Part shown: in pieces, positions 22,223-32,852 of the stretch
How the letters are laid out: the number at the start of each line of letters is the position of its first letter
How positions within the stretch are numbered: position 1 is the stretch's first letter
NCBI GenBank assembly: GCA_021628825.1
Contig: JAJXRY010000001.1
Coordinates: 868,001-932,000, forward strand
DNA from: Lachnospiraceae bacterium
Lineage (GTDB): Bacteria; Bacillota; Clostridia; Lachnospirales; Lachnospiraceae
Direction: 5' to 3'
Length of the DNA stretch: 64,000 nucleotides
The notes under the pieces: model-generated
Told to the model about the DNA's origin: nothing
Database searches by the model: none
Seen by the model: only the letters and a program-made list of their open reading frames with translations
Made by a program: the position numbers and the translations under genes

Positions 22223-23140
22223 ATGAGACATGTAATGAGTCCACTGGATTTCAGTGTGGAAGAACTCGACCAGATCTTCAATCTGGCCAACGATATTGAA
22301 CAACACATGGACAAATACGCCCATGCCTGCGCAGGAAAGAAACTGGCAACCTGCTTTTATGAGCCGAGTACCCGTACCCGGTTGAGCTTTGAATCTGCCA
22401 TGCTAAATTTAGGCGGAAGCGTGCTCGGATTTTTCCGATGCAAACTCCTCTTCCGCTACGAAAGGAGAAAGCGTTGCAGATACCATCCGTGTCATCTCCT
22501 GCTTTGCAGACATCTGTGCCATGCGTCACCCCAAGGAAGGAGCCCCGATGGTTGCGGCAGTCCACTCTTCCATTCCGGTTATCAATGCCGGCGATGGCGG
22601 TCACCAACATCCGACACAGACCCTCACCGACCTTCTCACCATCCGTTCCCTGAAGGGTTCAATTGGCAATTTTTACCATCGGACTTTGCGGAGATCTGAA
22701 ATTCGGCCGTACCGTACATTCCCTGATCCATGCACTGATGCGCTACGAAAACATCAATTTCATCTTTATCTCCCCAATGGAGCTGCGCATTCCGGATTAC
22801 ATTACCGATCTGCTGAAAGAAAAAGAACATTCCTTATAAGGAAGTCATCAAATTAGACGATGTCATGCAGGATCTGGACATCCTTTATATGACCAGAGTA
22901 CAGAAGGAGCGTTTCTTCAACGAAGAAGATTATGTCCGCCTGAAAGACTTCTACATTTTGGATAAAGCAAAGATGGAACTCGCCAAGCCCGATATGCTGG
23001 TGCTTCATCCCCTGCCCCGTGTCAATGAAATTTCGGTAGAAATTGACGATGATCCGAGAGCCGCTTATTTCAAACAGGTACAGTATGGTGTGTATGTCCG
23101 TATGGCGCTTATTCTGACACTACTTGAAATTCATATATAA
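22223..23140 (+). CDS. pyrB: Aspartate carbamoyltransferase catalytic subunit
   Basis: First committed step of pyrimidine synthesis. AAGGAG precedes ATG 22223. Motifs: carbamoyl-phosphate loop CFYEPSTRTRLSFESAM, ICAMRHPKEGAP, DGGHQHPTQTLTDLLTI, and the aspartate-domain VLHPLPRVNEI. About 305 residues after joining slips near 22433 (T5), 22665 (T5) and 22822 (A5). Followed by pyrI, so the holoenzyme should be allosterically controlled by nucleotides. Confidence 0.93.
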
Positions 23141-23142
23141 GC

Positions 23143-23205
23143 AACGCTATTCAGACCCCATTCGTAAAACAACCGCTGCTGACGCAGCTTTCGTTTTACT
23201 CATGT
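23143..23205. repeat. Palindromic intergenic element, CTATTCAG family (copy 2)
   Basis: CTATTCAGACCCCATTCGTAAAAC, a hairpin GCTGC TGAC GCAGC and TTTTACTCAT mirror the 11905-11966 element, but with a different stem sequence. Located between pyrB and pyrI. Confidence 0.55.
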
Positions 23206-23248
23206 GCTGAAAATTTATCTATCACTCAGAAAAGAAAGGATCAAATTC

Positions 23249-23700
23249 ATGTTAAATGTAGGAAAGATCGAAGAAGGATTTGTATTAGATCATATTAAAG
23301 CAGGAAAGAGCCTCGCGATTTACCATCATCTTCAACTGGACAAGCTGGACTGTACCGTGGCCATCATTAAGAACGCCCGCAGTAACAAGCTTGGAAAAAA
23401 AGGATATTCTGAAAGTGGAATGTGATATTGATATGTTAGACCTGGATGTCCTGGCATTCATTGACCATAATATCACCGTAAATGTCATCAAGGACGGCAA
23501 GATCGTATCCAAGAAAGATCTCCAGCTTCCAAAAGAAATCCGCAATGTCATTCACTGTAAGAACCCACGCTGCATCACTTCTATTGAGCAGGGACTTCCG
23601 CATGTATTCGTTCTGGCAGATGAAGAAAAAGGAAATCTACCGCTGCAAATACTGTGATGAAAAAAATATGACGGAGAAATCCGCTAAGATGCTACCATAA
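23249..23700 (+). CDS. pyrI: Aspartate carbamoyltransferase regulatory subunit
   Basis: Nucleotide-binding regulatory chain of ATCase. The start at 23249 follows AAAGGA. The N-terminal effector domain includes GFVLDHIKAGKSLAIYHHL; the C-terminal zinc domain has the expected four cysteines, HCKNPRC (C-x4-C) and CKYC (C-x2-C). About 148 residues. Slips near 23398 (A7) and 23630 (A5). Directly follows pyrB. Confidence 0.93.
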
Positions 23701-23726
23701 AAATTTCAACAGATCTTTTAAAATAG

Positions 23727-23776
23727 AAAATCCCTTCTTCCCGGCTTAACCATGCTGGGAGGAAGGGATTCTTTTA
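23727..23776. terminator. Bidirectional terminator between pyrI and the VanZ-like gene
   Basis: AAAATCCCTTCTTCCCGGC pairs with GCTGGGAGGAAGGGATTCTTTT around a short loop. The stem overlaps the 3' end of the minus-strand VanZ-like gene and closes pyrBI on the plus strand. Confidence 0.7.
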
Positions 23777-24279
23777 TTGGACAAGTCTCTGTGTGACATA
23801 TGGTGAATCAGATTGTAAATCAGTGTAATCAGTGAAACGATGGAAAACCCAAGCATTGACGCTGCCATACTGATCATCATCTCATCCTGACTGTAATGTC
23901 TGGTAGGAAGGTAAATCTTACATTTCTCTGTAACCCATGCAATCACCAGCAGAACGCCCGCCGCCAGGACGGATTTCACAATCCACGGAAGCCGTTCGGA
24001 AGACAGATGAATGGTTGCCGTTCCCAGAATGCCAATGAGAAAGAAAGCAATCGTTCTTCCCATCTGCCGGAAATAATAAGTGAACTTGTAAAGCTCTGTC
24101 GTTGAAACGGTGTCCTTCTCATAATATTCGGTGGCCAGCTTCTCAATCACATCACTGCCAAGCTCCGCAGAACTCGTCCCGTTCTGAAACGACAAATATG
24201 CAATTGCAGCAACCGACGCCAAAAATACCATCCAGAATATAACCGCCCAGATGATCCGGCCTCTCTTTCTTCTCTTCAT
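23746..24279 (-). CDS. VanZ-like membrane protein
   Basis: Small polytopic protein of the VanZ fold; role unclear in most bacteria. The start is set at 24279 (MKRRKRGRIIW), where GGGAG is spaced correctly; upstream in-frame ATGs lack a site. TM1 is IIWAVIFWMVFLASVAAIAYL, followed by the typical SFQNGTSSAELGSDV loop; further TMs are IAFFLIGILGTATIHL, VLAAGVLLVIAWVTE and MAASMLGFSIVSLITLIYNL, with QDEMM matching the VanZ D-motif. Uninterrupted, about 177 residues. Confidence 0.8.
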   Translation of the reverse strand: MKRRKRGRIIWAVIFWMVFLASVAAIAYLSFQNGTSSAELGSDVIEKLATEYYEKDTVSTTELYKFTYYFRQMGRTIAFFLIGILGTATIHLSSERLPWIVKSVLAAGVLLVIAWVTEKCKIYLPTRHYSQDEMMISMAASMLGFSIVSLITLIYNLIHHMSHRDLSNKRIPSSQHG

Positions 24280-24389
24280 TACCCTGAAATCTCCCTGAAC
24301 CATTCCCTTCATATTGTTCTTTGGTACGAAATGTTTCAAAATTATTACAATGTCCGCAACGGACATTGATTCCATTAGTAAAGCTATAA

Positions 24390-24421
24390 AAATGCTCCTG
24401 TCAATGTCACAGGAGCATTTT
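24390..24421. terminator. Terminator after putP
   Basis: AAATGCTCCTGT, a CAATGTC loop, then ACAGGAGCATTTT: a perfect 12-bp stem with a T run, 30 bp downstream of the putP stop. Confidence 0.85.
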
Positions 24422-24452
24422 AAGAAACTATTAATGATTTAATTTGTTACAA

Positions 24453-25985
24453 TTATTTTACAGAAGCCTCTTCAAATTCCTTTACAATGGCTTCTTCCGG
24501 CGCCTTGGTCAGGAGACTTACCGCAATCGTGAAGATCAGGGACGTAATGAATGCCGGCAACAGCTCGTAGATACCAAACACGCCACCCAGAGGTGCCACC
24601 AGATACTTCCATACAAATACCATCACACCACCACTGATCATTCCAGCAAGTGCACCCTGAAAGTTACATCTCCTCCAGAACAGGGAGCAGAGCGTAACAG
24701 CTCCGAATGCACCTCCAAATCCCGCCCATGCAAAACTTACGATACGGAATACACTGGAATTCGGATCCCTTGCAAGAAATAAGGCAATTAAGCTGATTGC
24801 CACAATGGTAATTCTTGCAATGAGCAGACTCTTCTTTTCATCCAGCTTTACCTTGAAGAAATCCTGAATGATATTCTGGGATACCGAGGATGCTGCTGCA
24901 AGCATCTGGGAATCTGCGGTAGACATCGTTGCTGCCAGAATACCTGCAAGGATCAGTCCTGCTACAATTGCTGCCAGAATACCATGCTGGCTGATTAAGT
25001 TTGCAATCTTAATAATAATCTCTTCTGCGCGGCTCGGAGAATCCAGAAATTCTACCGCACCTGCACATGTCATGCCATAACCGACAAGTCCGATAAGAAC
25101 TGCTACGAACATTGCGATTACCACCCAGATCGTTGCAATTCTTCTGGATAAAACAAGCTTCTTCTCATCTTCAATTGCCATGAAACGGACTAAAATATGC
25201 GGCATTCCAAAATAACCAAGTCCCCAGGCCAGTGTCGATGCAATCGTCAGTGCGCTATAAGGGGTAGAACTGTTCGTTTCCCTGACACGGGATGCGAACA
25301 TGGTGAGATATCCCGGCATTTCCTTCGCATTGGAAATGACAACTCCCATCCCCCCTGCCACATGGATACCAAATCCCAATACAACGGCAAGCGCAATAGT
25401 CATTACAATACTCTGTACAAGGTCTGTCGTGGAAACAGCCTTGAAACCACCCATAATTGTGTAGCTTACAATAACAATGGCTGAAATAATCATTGCCACC
25501 GTATAATCCACACCAAACAGACTGTTAAACAACGTTCCGCATGCTTTAAAGCCGGATGCGGTATAAGGAATAAAGAATACAATAATCACAAGCGCAGCAA
25601 TCGCATTCAGAACATTCTTCTTGTCATGGAATCTCCTGGAATAAAACTCCGGAATGGTAATTGCGTTGATGTTGCTGGAATACCGGCGCAGCTTTCTCGA
25701 AACCAGAAGCCAGTTTAACCAGGTTCCGATTCCAAGGCCGATTGCCGTCCATGAAGGTTCTGCAATACCACTAAAGTACGCAAGTCCGGGAATTCCCATC
25801 AGCAGCCAGCTGCTCATATCCGAGGCTTCGGCACTCATTGCAGTAACCAGGGGCCCCATCTTACGACCGCCTAAGTAAAAATCGGTACTGTCGTTATTGT
25901 TCTTACTGAAAATAAATCCGATTGCCAGCATACCAAGTAAATATACTACGATGGTAGCAATCATAATAAAGGTAATTGTATTCAT
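24453..25985 (-). CDS. putP: Sodium/proline symporter
   Basis: Sodium:solute symporter (SSS family) for proline uptake. A single open frame of 510 residues, one of the few long genes here without slips. Hallmarks: FYLGGRKMGPLVTAMSAEASDMSSWLL (sodium site region and PutP-specific SDMSSW), IMGGFKAVSTTDLVQ, AWGLGYFGMPHILVRFMAI and ILAATMSTADSQMLAAASS. Thirteen membrane helices are expected. Stand-alone, with its own terminator. Confidence 0.93.
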   Translation of the reverse strand: MNTITFIMIATIVVYLLGMLAIGFIFSKNNNDSTDFYLGGRKMGPLVTAMSAEASDMSSWLLMGIPGLAYFSGIAEPSWTAIGLGIGTWLNWLLVSRKLRRYSSNINAITIPEFYSRRFHDKKNVLNAIAALVIIVFFIPYTASGFKACGTLFNSLFGVDYTVAMIISAIVIVSYTIMGGFKAVSTTDLVQSIVMTIALAVVLGFGIHVAGGMGVVISNAKEMPGYLTMFASRVRETNSSTPYSALTIASTLAWGLGYFGMPHILVRFMAIEDEKKLVLSRRIATIWVVIAMFVAVLIGLVGYGMTCAGAVEFLDSPSRAEEIIIKIANLISQHGILAAIVAGLILAGILAATMSTADSQMLAAASSVSQNIIQDFFKVKLDEKKSLLIARITIVAISLIALFLARDPNSSVFRIVSFAWAGFGGAFGAVTLCSLFWRRCNFQGALAGMISGGVMVFVWKYLVAPLGGVFGIYELLPAFITSLIFTIAVSLLTKAPEEAIVKEFEEASVK

Positions 25986-26118
25986 ATCTTCTCCTCACTT
26001 TTGTATGATTCGGGGTGCTTCTCCACATTAGCGCAGTAATGTGTCACCCTGTAAAGAAGAGCCTGCTGCACTGCGCAGGCCCTTCTGCATCATCTTTGTT
26101 AACTTCTCTGCCGATCCC

Positions 26119-26571
26119 TTATTTTAAGAACGTAAAACTGCGGATAATCACCGGCTCCTTCGCTTCTCCCTTGCAGATAGAAACGAAACAGATAATCTTT
26201 ACTACCCAGAGTACTGCATAGAAAATACCTGCTGCGATCGGAACAATCACAGTCCAGCAAAGAATAGCGGTTACAAGTCCAACCAGTGTCTCAACTACAA
26301 GGAACTTAAGCGCCTGTCTCACATGGAATGAAACATACGGAGAATTCTGGCTGAGTAACGCAATCAGAATACCAACCACACTTAACAGATATAACAGCAT
26401 TGCAATGACCTTGTTATCCGACACATCCTTGGGATCAAATTCTGCCGTATGATCCCACTCCGGCACTACCGGTGCTGCCGCACCATATGGGTTATTATAA
26501 TTCGCACCACAATTTGCACAGAAGACTGCCTGGTCTTCCATCTGTGCGCCACATTTCGGACATATTTTCAT
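26119..26571 (-). CDS. Zinc-ribbon DUF4870-like membrane protein
   Basis: 150 residues. The N-terminal zinc ribbon has MKICPKCGAQ and FCANCGANY (two CxxC pairs), then a linker and a DUF4870-like block of three helices (VIAMLLYLLSVVGILIAL, YVSFHVRQALKFLVVE, VIVPIAAGIFYAVLWVVKIIC). Uninterrupted. Its zinc-ribbon-plus-TM plan resembles the three genes upstream, which suggests a related local cluster, although a 190-bp gap separates them. Function unknown. Confidence 0.75.
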   Translation of the reverse strand: MKICPKCGAQMEDQAVFCANCGANYNNPYGAAAPVVPEWDHTAEFDPKDVSDNKVIAMLLYLLSVVGILIALLSQNSPYVSFHVRQALKFLVVETLVGLVTAILCWTVIVPIAAGIFYAVLWVVKIICFVSICKGEAKEPVIIRSFTFLK

Positions 26572-26765
26572 TTGTTATTTCCTCCTCATCCTTTTCTTTA
26601 ACCACTATGTAGCATGATCTGCCAATTCAGAACCGATCAGATGGAATTTGTATCGCCCTGAATAGATACAGTATAATACACAATACCAGATATGGCAAAT
26701 CTTTTCTTGCATCCTTCTATCAGAATCATTGTTACTATCCACTCGTACCTTGTTCCAATAACGAA

Positions 26766-27203
26766 TTATTCTATGCCAAGCTCTGCATCAATGGCTTCCT
26801 TGGCAATCTGCCAGCCGCCCATTTCTTCATAAGCGGCATCCATCTTCTGCTTCTCCCGTGTGGCCCGCTCTGTATCTCCTACCGTGGAAAAGGCCTTATA
26901 GAAGCTCGCTGCCTCATAATACTTCGCCACTCCGTAATATTCCTTCTCGGTCTCATTTCCAGCTGCTCCTGATGCCGCATTCTGGTGATAGTGATCGACC
27001 AAAAGGGCATAGTTTCCATACTCCACACGGCTCCTTAAGGCATTCTCCGAAATCCGGTTGGAAAAAGCATCGTGTAAATTCTCAATCATCACCCCTACCG
27101 AAGCAAACAATACAATGCAGAGAGCTCCAATCACACCTTTCATAATAAGCAGAATCCCCTGCTGCCGCCCAATCCGCAGCTTATTCTGTAATTTTTGTGC
27201 CAT
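26766..27203 (-). CDS. Single-pass membrane protein of the zinc-ribbon cluster
   Basis: No family recognised. The start is set at 27203 (MAQKLQNKLRIG), overlapping the upstream stop by 23 bases. One TM segment (GVIGALCIVLFASVGVMI) is followed by a helical extracellular domain with YGNYALLVDHYHQNAAS and VAKYYEAASFYKAFSTVGD, TPR-like in feel. About 145 residues, uninterrupted. Overlap and the shared plan indicate translational coupling with the 27181-27940 gene. Confidence 0.6.
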   Translation of the reverse strand: MAQKLQNKLRIGRQQGILLIMKGVIGALCIVLFASVGVMIENLHDAFSNRISENALRSRVEYGNYALLVDHYHQNAASGAAGNETEKEYYGVAKYYEAASFYKAFSTVGDTERATREKQKMDAAYEEMGGWQIAKEAIDAELGIE

Positions 27204-27940
27204 ATCCCATCTCCTCATACTTCTGTTCCAGTAAAACCATTCTCTGTGCCTTACTTAACTTTGAAAATCCTTCTGCTTCTTCCTTCGTAAGTCCCAGATA
27301 AGCCTGAAGAAGCGCTTCCACATCTTCTTCCATCCGGAAAAAGCACCTGTTCGGTATACGCTTCATCAATCGGATAGGAATCCATATTTTCTCTCGCTTT
27401 TGCAAAGTTATCACAATAGGTCGTAAGGGACTCGATGCGGCCGTCCTTCAGCGTTTCAGCTTCGGCTTCCAGCATTCCGAACAGATTTTCATAGATGTAG
27501 GCATAGTGATCTGCCGCTCTCATAATAACCGCATAGCTTTCATACCCTTCAGTATAAACACGGATATCCCGGGCTTCACAGAAGGCATGAAATCCAAGAT
27601 AATCCTCTTCATCAAGGTATTGATCCATCTTCGCAGTATATTCCTTATGATACCTCTTCGCCTGCAGATCATGGACATTTCTCTTAATTGAATAGGCACT
27701 CCTTGTCATAAACAAAGCCACAAGGCAAAGCACCACCAATACTGTAATGATGACTGCATGTGCCGTAATCTCGCTATAATTCTTCGTTACCTTATAAACA
27801 TCGCCCTGTGTGGTATCGAACCGGTCTTTATAAGCTTCCATATCCTTCACATGCTGCTGCGCATGTTCGTTCGGTTTTCCGCAATGCGGGCAGAAACGAT
27901 CCTCTAACGATAAGTTTCCTCCACAGTATTTACAATTCAC
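27181..27940 (-). CDS. Zinc-ribbon single-pass membrane protein
   Basis: Starts with GTG at 27940 (NCKYCGGNL, FCPHCGKPN: two CxxC pairs), then a linker, a TM helix (AHAVIITVLVVLCLVALFM) and an outside helical domain with YLDEEDYLGFHAFCEARDI and SYAVIMRAADHYAYIYENL. A slip near 27343 splits it; the true C-terminus is EEDVEALLQAYLGLTKEEAE through EMGYGTKITE. About 252 residues. It starts five bases after the stop of the 27945 gene. Function unknown. Confidence 0.65.
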
Positions 27941-27944
27941 GTAT

Positions 27945-28722
27945 CTATTTTCCTTTCATCCATTTCTTAATATAGGCTTCGCAGGTTTCATATTTCGGAT
28001 ATCCGTAGTTATTTTTCACTTCTTCTTCAAACTTCTTAACATCTTCCTGTGAAAAGTCCCAGCGTCCCTCCAAACCGGCAAGTGCCTGTGCCCGGAAGGG
28101 TTCCAGCTGCTCCCGGTCTTCCTTAGAAAGCAGTACCGAATAGGAAATTCCTTTTTAAAAATCCAGTAATCATTTAAAAAGCACAGTTTCCTGATACTCC
28201 TGCAGGGTTTCTCCAGCGGCTTCTTTTGAAAGACATTGTTCTACCTTATCACAGATCCCCCCAGACCATCATAAATGACCAGTGTTCCCAATCAGACAGA
28301 TAGATTCCGTCCGCAGTCCCCTGCTCAATAAAGTCATACAGCTCCGCATACTGTTCGTTCTCAAACAGTTCTTCCATCTTTGGATAATTTTCCTGTCTCC
28401 AAAGGTATTGTGCCTTCGCATCATAAGACTCTTGCCGAGTTTTCCATGCCACAATGCCAATGCATAGCAGAATCACGATAATGGCTGCCACGGAAAGCTT
28501 TATCACCCATCCGGCCCGCTTCTTAATGGCTTTCACCGTTTCCTGTTCCGGCACCGATCCCAGATCTTCCAGATCCGTACGGACATGTTCCAGTTTCTCT
28601 AAGTACCCACTCTCTGCACCGGGATAATACATTGTGCCACAGTACGGGCACTTTGCACTCTGTTCCTTAAACTCACCCCCACAGTTGGGGCAGATCACTT
28701 TTCCTACGTTCTCTGTCGCCAT
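27945..28722 (-). CDS. Zinc-ribbon single-pass membrane protein, first of cluster
   Basis: The start ATG at 28722 follows GGAGAG. N-terminal zinc ribbon ICPNCGGEF and CPYCGTMYY, a linker, a TM helix (KLSVAAIIVILLCIGIVAW), then an outside domain with YPKMEELFENEQYAELYDFI. Slips near 28255 (G6), 28180 and 28155 (T5/A5) break the C-terminal half, which ends LAGLEGRWDFSQEDVKKFEE and YIKKWMKGK. About 257 residues. Same plan as the next two genes; together they look like a family expanded in place. Confidence 0.62.
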
Positions 28723-28799
28723 AATGGCTCTCCTTTGATTTGTCTTCGTTCCTATTCTAATCGAAGCAAAATCTACTGTCAATCACTTGCCAGGTATCT

Positions 28800-31438
28800 C
28801 TATGTGGTGATGTACTTTTGTATTTGTTTTACCACATATTCCCATTCCGTAAGCAGATCCGGAAGAAGATTTTTTTCAGATCATCGCTGTTTTTACTCTC
28901 TTCCTGCAAGTTCCATCCGGTAAAACCATTCTCCCAGGGATTCCGCGCCAATTCCTCTTGCTTCTCCCTTAAGTCCATGACAAACGACAATCCATTTTTT
29001 TAAAGAAACCTTTTCTTTCTGCTTCCGTCCATTCACCTATAGTATCCAGATTTTCCGATAAAGCAATCAATTTTTCTTTATGCTCCCCATACTGCTCCTG
29101 AAAGATGGTAAGAATTTCCCAATAGAAATTCGGATCGTCGTTTGCATACCGTACCCCGGAATCCGTTTGTATACCGGCATTTTTAAGAAGTTCTAGCCAA
29201 TTCCCGCCATCTTCCCTCTGCTCTTTGTCACCTCTCTGCACTGCATTCTGTTTCGTGTATAAATACTTTGTAAGCATTTCTTCCAATCGTTTCGGTTCTA
29301 CAGGTTTTTGCAAGATATCCATCAAAACCTTCTTTCTCATAAAATAGCCGTGCCTCTTCCCCGGCATTCGCCGTTAATGCAATAACAATGGTTCTTGCAT
29401 TCTTCCCGTCAGCATCCGTCTTCAACTGATGAAATGTCTCAATTCCATCCATTCCCTGCATCATATGATCCATGAGAATGAGGTCAAACATTTTCTCCCT
29501 ACACATCCGCAGGGCTTCCTCCCCACTACCGGCTGTCCATACCACAGCCTTCGTTCTCTTTAACAAATATTTCAGGACCTTAAGATTGTATGCATTATCA
29601 TCAACGGCCAGAATCGTTTTCTTACTCAGATCCGGTATATCCTGCGGCACATTCTGTATAGTCACATTCTGTAATGTCTGAGTGGTTTCTACAGATCCCG
29701 AAGTCTCTCCATCCAATTTCCATAGAGCCTGTTCTTTTTCGCGAAGCCTCCACCCATGGAATTTCAATAGTAAAGGTACTCCCTTTTCCAAGAATACTTT
29801 CTACGGTAAGTGTCCCTTCCATTGCTTCCACCAGCCGCTTTACAATAGCAAGCCCAAGGCCCATGCCTTCCTTTCCACCAGTATTCTTTCCACGTTCAAA
29901 ATTTTCGAAAAATCTGACTCAGGTCTTCCCTTCGGATTCCGATTCCGCTGTCCTTTACGGCAATCCATAATCTCGTTTGTCCATTCTTGCTTTTCACACC
30001 GGCACTAAGTTGTACAAAACCCTTATCCGTATATTTCATAGCATTCGAAAGAAGATTGACAACCACCTGTCTTAAATGAACCGCATCCCCCATCAGATAC
30101 TTCTGCCGATACATAGGGGGAAACTCTTTACAGGAATAAAATTGCAATCCCTTTTCCTGAGCCTGTGGGCGCATTAATTCTTCCGCACTGTCCAAGACTT
30201 CTCCGATCCGATAAGGTTCATGCGCAATCGTAAGTCTTCCGTCTTCCAGTCTGGCTGCATCCAGCACTTCATTGATCAGAGCCATCATATGTTCACCGGC
30301 TCCCGCAACCTCGACGGCATAACTCCGGATGCTGTTTTTCGCTGCTTTCCCGCAAAATCATCTCATTCATGCCAAGCATCGTATTCATAGGAGTACGCAG
30401 CTCATGGCTGACCCTCATCAGGAACTGCGTTTTGGCTTCATCTGCTTCCTTTAACTTTCGCATCGTCTGCAGACTTTCCGTCTGATCAATGAGCCAGAGC
30501 ATCCTTCCATTGTTCTCTCCGTTTTCAATAATTTCTTCTGTACGAAGCTCATAGAAGGTATCTTCCCGGTGAAGAAGATGCTCCTCATCCTGAAGAAATG
30601 CAAGCAGCTCCGGATAACGGTCAATGATATCCCCCTGCCGGATATCCGGAAAAAGCTCATCCATACGATGATTCACAAAAATAATTGCACCCTCATGATC
30701 CAGAATCAGAAGTCCTTCACTTCCATGATTAAATGCATTGTCTACCGCTGCATGTAAAGAACCGAAATACCGGTATCTGACCATCGCCATCATCATGCAG
30801 AACATCGTGATCGTCATGGCAAGTACAACCGGATTATAACTTCCAAATACTCCGATTCCTTTCAGAATCAATTCCAAAATGAAGACTCCGATTCCTGCCG
30901 CAATATAGGTAACCCGTCTCTTCTGTATGTGTGTACTCTTACGGTACCGCAAGGCGCAAAGCAATAAAATAGCAAGAAGCACCACGGTCATGTGAGCGTA
31001 ATGCAGACGCCATAAAATCCCTCCTGTAACCTCAATCCGGTGGTACATTCCATCTGTCAGAATCTCCCTGGAAGAGTAAAAATATGGATGCTTCTCAGCA
31101 GTAAAAACGCCAGCCAATACCAACGCATTACATAATGCCTGCAGCATATAAACCCACTTCGGAATATGAAATCTTGCAAATTCAGATATAAACCAGAGCA
31201 GTGCCATCAGAAAGCCGGCCTGTCCGACATACTGGACACACAACCCCGGAAGAGCCTCTCCGATCGTGTCAGACCAGACAAGCTCAAGCTGCAGCCCGAT
31301 AACAAAAATCATGGTAAATACATCGTACAAAGCAAAAGCCATCTGCGCTTTAGAAGGCTGCTGCCGTAAAATGACAAACAACATAAAAAGCATTAGCAGA
31401 ATGGCTATTACATTAACAGTTTCCAAAAAAAGCAGCAT
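28800..31438 (-). CDS. 7TM hybrid sensor histidine kinase with receiver and HPt domains
   Basis: Phosphorelay sensor. N-terminal seven-helix region (residues 1-215, similar to histidine-kinase 7TM domains), PAS (LLILDHEGAIIFVNHRMDELF), HisKA with VSHELRTPMNTMLGMNEM (phospho-His), ATPase with VNLLSNAMKYTDKG, DSGIGIRRED and GMGLGLAIVKRLV, receiver with AVDDNAYNL and phospho-Asp LILMDHMMQGMDG, and a C-terminal HPt domain with CHGLKGEARGIGAE. It ends at 28800 (VVKQIQKYITT). About 875 residues. Slips near 30290, 29885, 29740, 29315, 28990 and in the last 100 bp. No separate DNA-binding partner is adjacent. Confidence 0.85.
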
Positions 31439-31461
31439 ATTCTTCTCCTAAGGCAATTATT

Positions 31462-32074
31462 TTATTCGGCATTCTGCTCCATCTCACCCTGAATTTCATC
31501 TTCGGTTGCAGCCATTGCCTGTAAGGTCTTTGCGAGAAGTTCGTCTAACTCCCAGCCAAGCTGTTCAGCACCGCGTTCAATCACTTCACGGGAGCAGCCT
31601 GCCGCAAAGCCTTTACTCTTATACTTTTTTTCTTTAAGGATTTTTAATTCCATATCCTTCGTGCTCTTGGAAGGACGCATCAGGGCGGCTGCCCAGATGA
31701 GACCTGTCAGTTCGTCCGCTGCAAACAGCACCTTCTCCATTTCATGCTCCGGTGCCACATCGAGGGTCGTGCCGCACTCTACGGTAATGCCATAGCCGTG
31801 GGAGACCACACCGTGGATCACTTCTTCCGTTGCACCACCTTCTCTTAACATTTCAGGTGCTTTGAGGCAATGCTCTGCCGGATATAATTCAAAAATCAAT
31901 GTCATGAAGAAGTCCTACGATTCCCCAGAATTCTGCCTCCTCACCATAACCTAATTTCTGTGCGTACCACTTCATAACCGCTTCCACCGTAAAGGCATGC
32001 TGGATATGAAACGGATCCTTATTATACTTCTTTAATAAGGCAAGTGCTTCTTCTCTCGTAAGTCCTGCGTTCAT
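31462..32074 (-). CDS. HD-domain hydrolase
   Basis: Metal-dependent phosphohydrolase of the small HD family (HDIG-like), substrate unknown. The start is set at 32074 (MNAGLTREEA), preceded by GAGGAG. The HD pattern is HAFTVEAVMKWYAQKL with GLLHDIDFELYPAEH (His and HD ligands), VVSHGYGI, then AADELTGLIWAAALMRPSKS. About 200 residues after one slip near 31895. It precedes the hybrid kinase by 23 bp. Confidence 0.8.
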
Positions 32075-32169
32075 GTTCTGTTCTCCTCTTTGGTTACTGT
32101 TCACTCCTACTTTGTTCCAGTAACCATCTTTTTCTTTCTTCTGCATAGTTTGTATCTTTTTCCAGATCG

Positions 32170-32725
32170 TTAGATCAGTTTCATCAATTTACACTTTTCA
32201 ATTCCTGCACTCCAAAACTCTTCGAGCGGGAGATTACGGATCTGGCAGACGATACTGGAATTCATTGCACCATGCCCGACAATCAGGACATCCTTTCCCT
32301 CCTGCAGTGCCGGTTCCACAACTTCCTTCAAAAAGGAACCTGTCCTTGCAAATAGCTCCTCAAAGCTCTCTGCACCTTCAGGCGCCACATAATGCGTTGG
32401 ATCCTTAAACAAAGTATGTACCGGAGTGTCCCTGATTTTTCACAAAAACATTTTTCACTTCCCTCGCATACACCAAAGCACATTTCCTTAAGGCGGTCAT
32501 CAAAAAAAGAATGGGAATATCTCTTCCTTTTAAGAAAATCTCTGCCGTCTCGCGCGCCCGGATCAGTGGGGAACAGAAACAGACGTCAAACGAAACCTCC
32601 CGATAACACTGTGCTGCTTCCTGTGCCATACGGCGTCCCGCATCGTTTAATGGAATATCCGTCCGTCCCTGTAATTTATAAGCATCATTCCAATCGGTCC
32701 TGCCGTGCCGCATAATATAAAGCAT
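32170..32725 (-). CDS. Histidine phosphatase (phosphoglycerate mutase-like)
   Basis: The catalytic phospho-His is in MLYIMRHGRTDWND at the N-terminus; the second His is in LIVGHGAMNSSI. Also visible: LQGRTDIPLNDAGRRMA and CSPLIRARETAEIFL. The start is set at 32725 because AGGAGG is spaced 8 bases from it. Slips near 32505 (A7) and 32443 hide the middle, which reads DDRLKEMCFGVCEG in the alternate frame. About 185 residues. Substrate unknown. Confidence 0.83.
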
Positions 32726-32852
32726 AATGATTTCCTCCTGCATTTTTTATCCCCAATTATTCTACCTCTGTTTTCCCATAAAAACAAGGATGCCTGTATG
32801 CACAAACACCCCTGCTTTTGAATAAATAAGTGGAAACTTCTGAATAGTTGCA

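Noticed and set aside
22223..23700. pyrB, pyrI, folC and others called as pseudogenes
   Set aside because: All conserved motifs persist across single-base slips at homopolymers, which fits sequence error better than decay.
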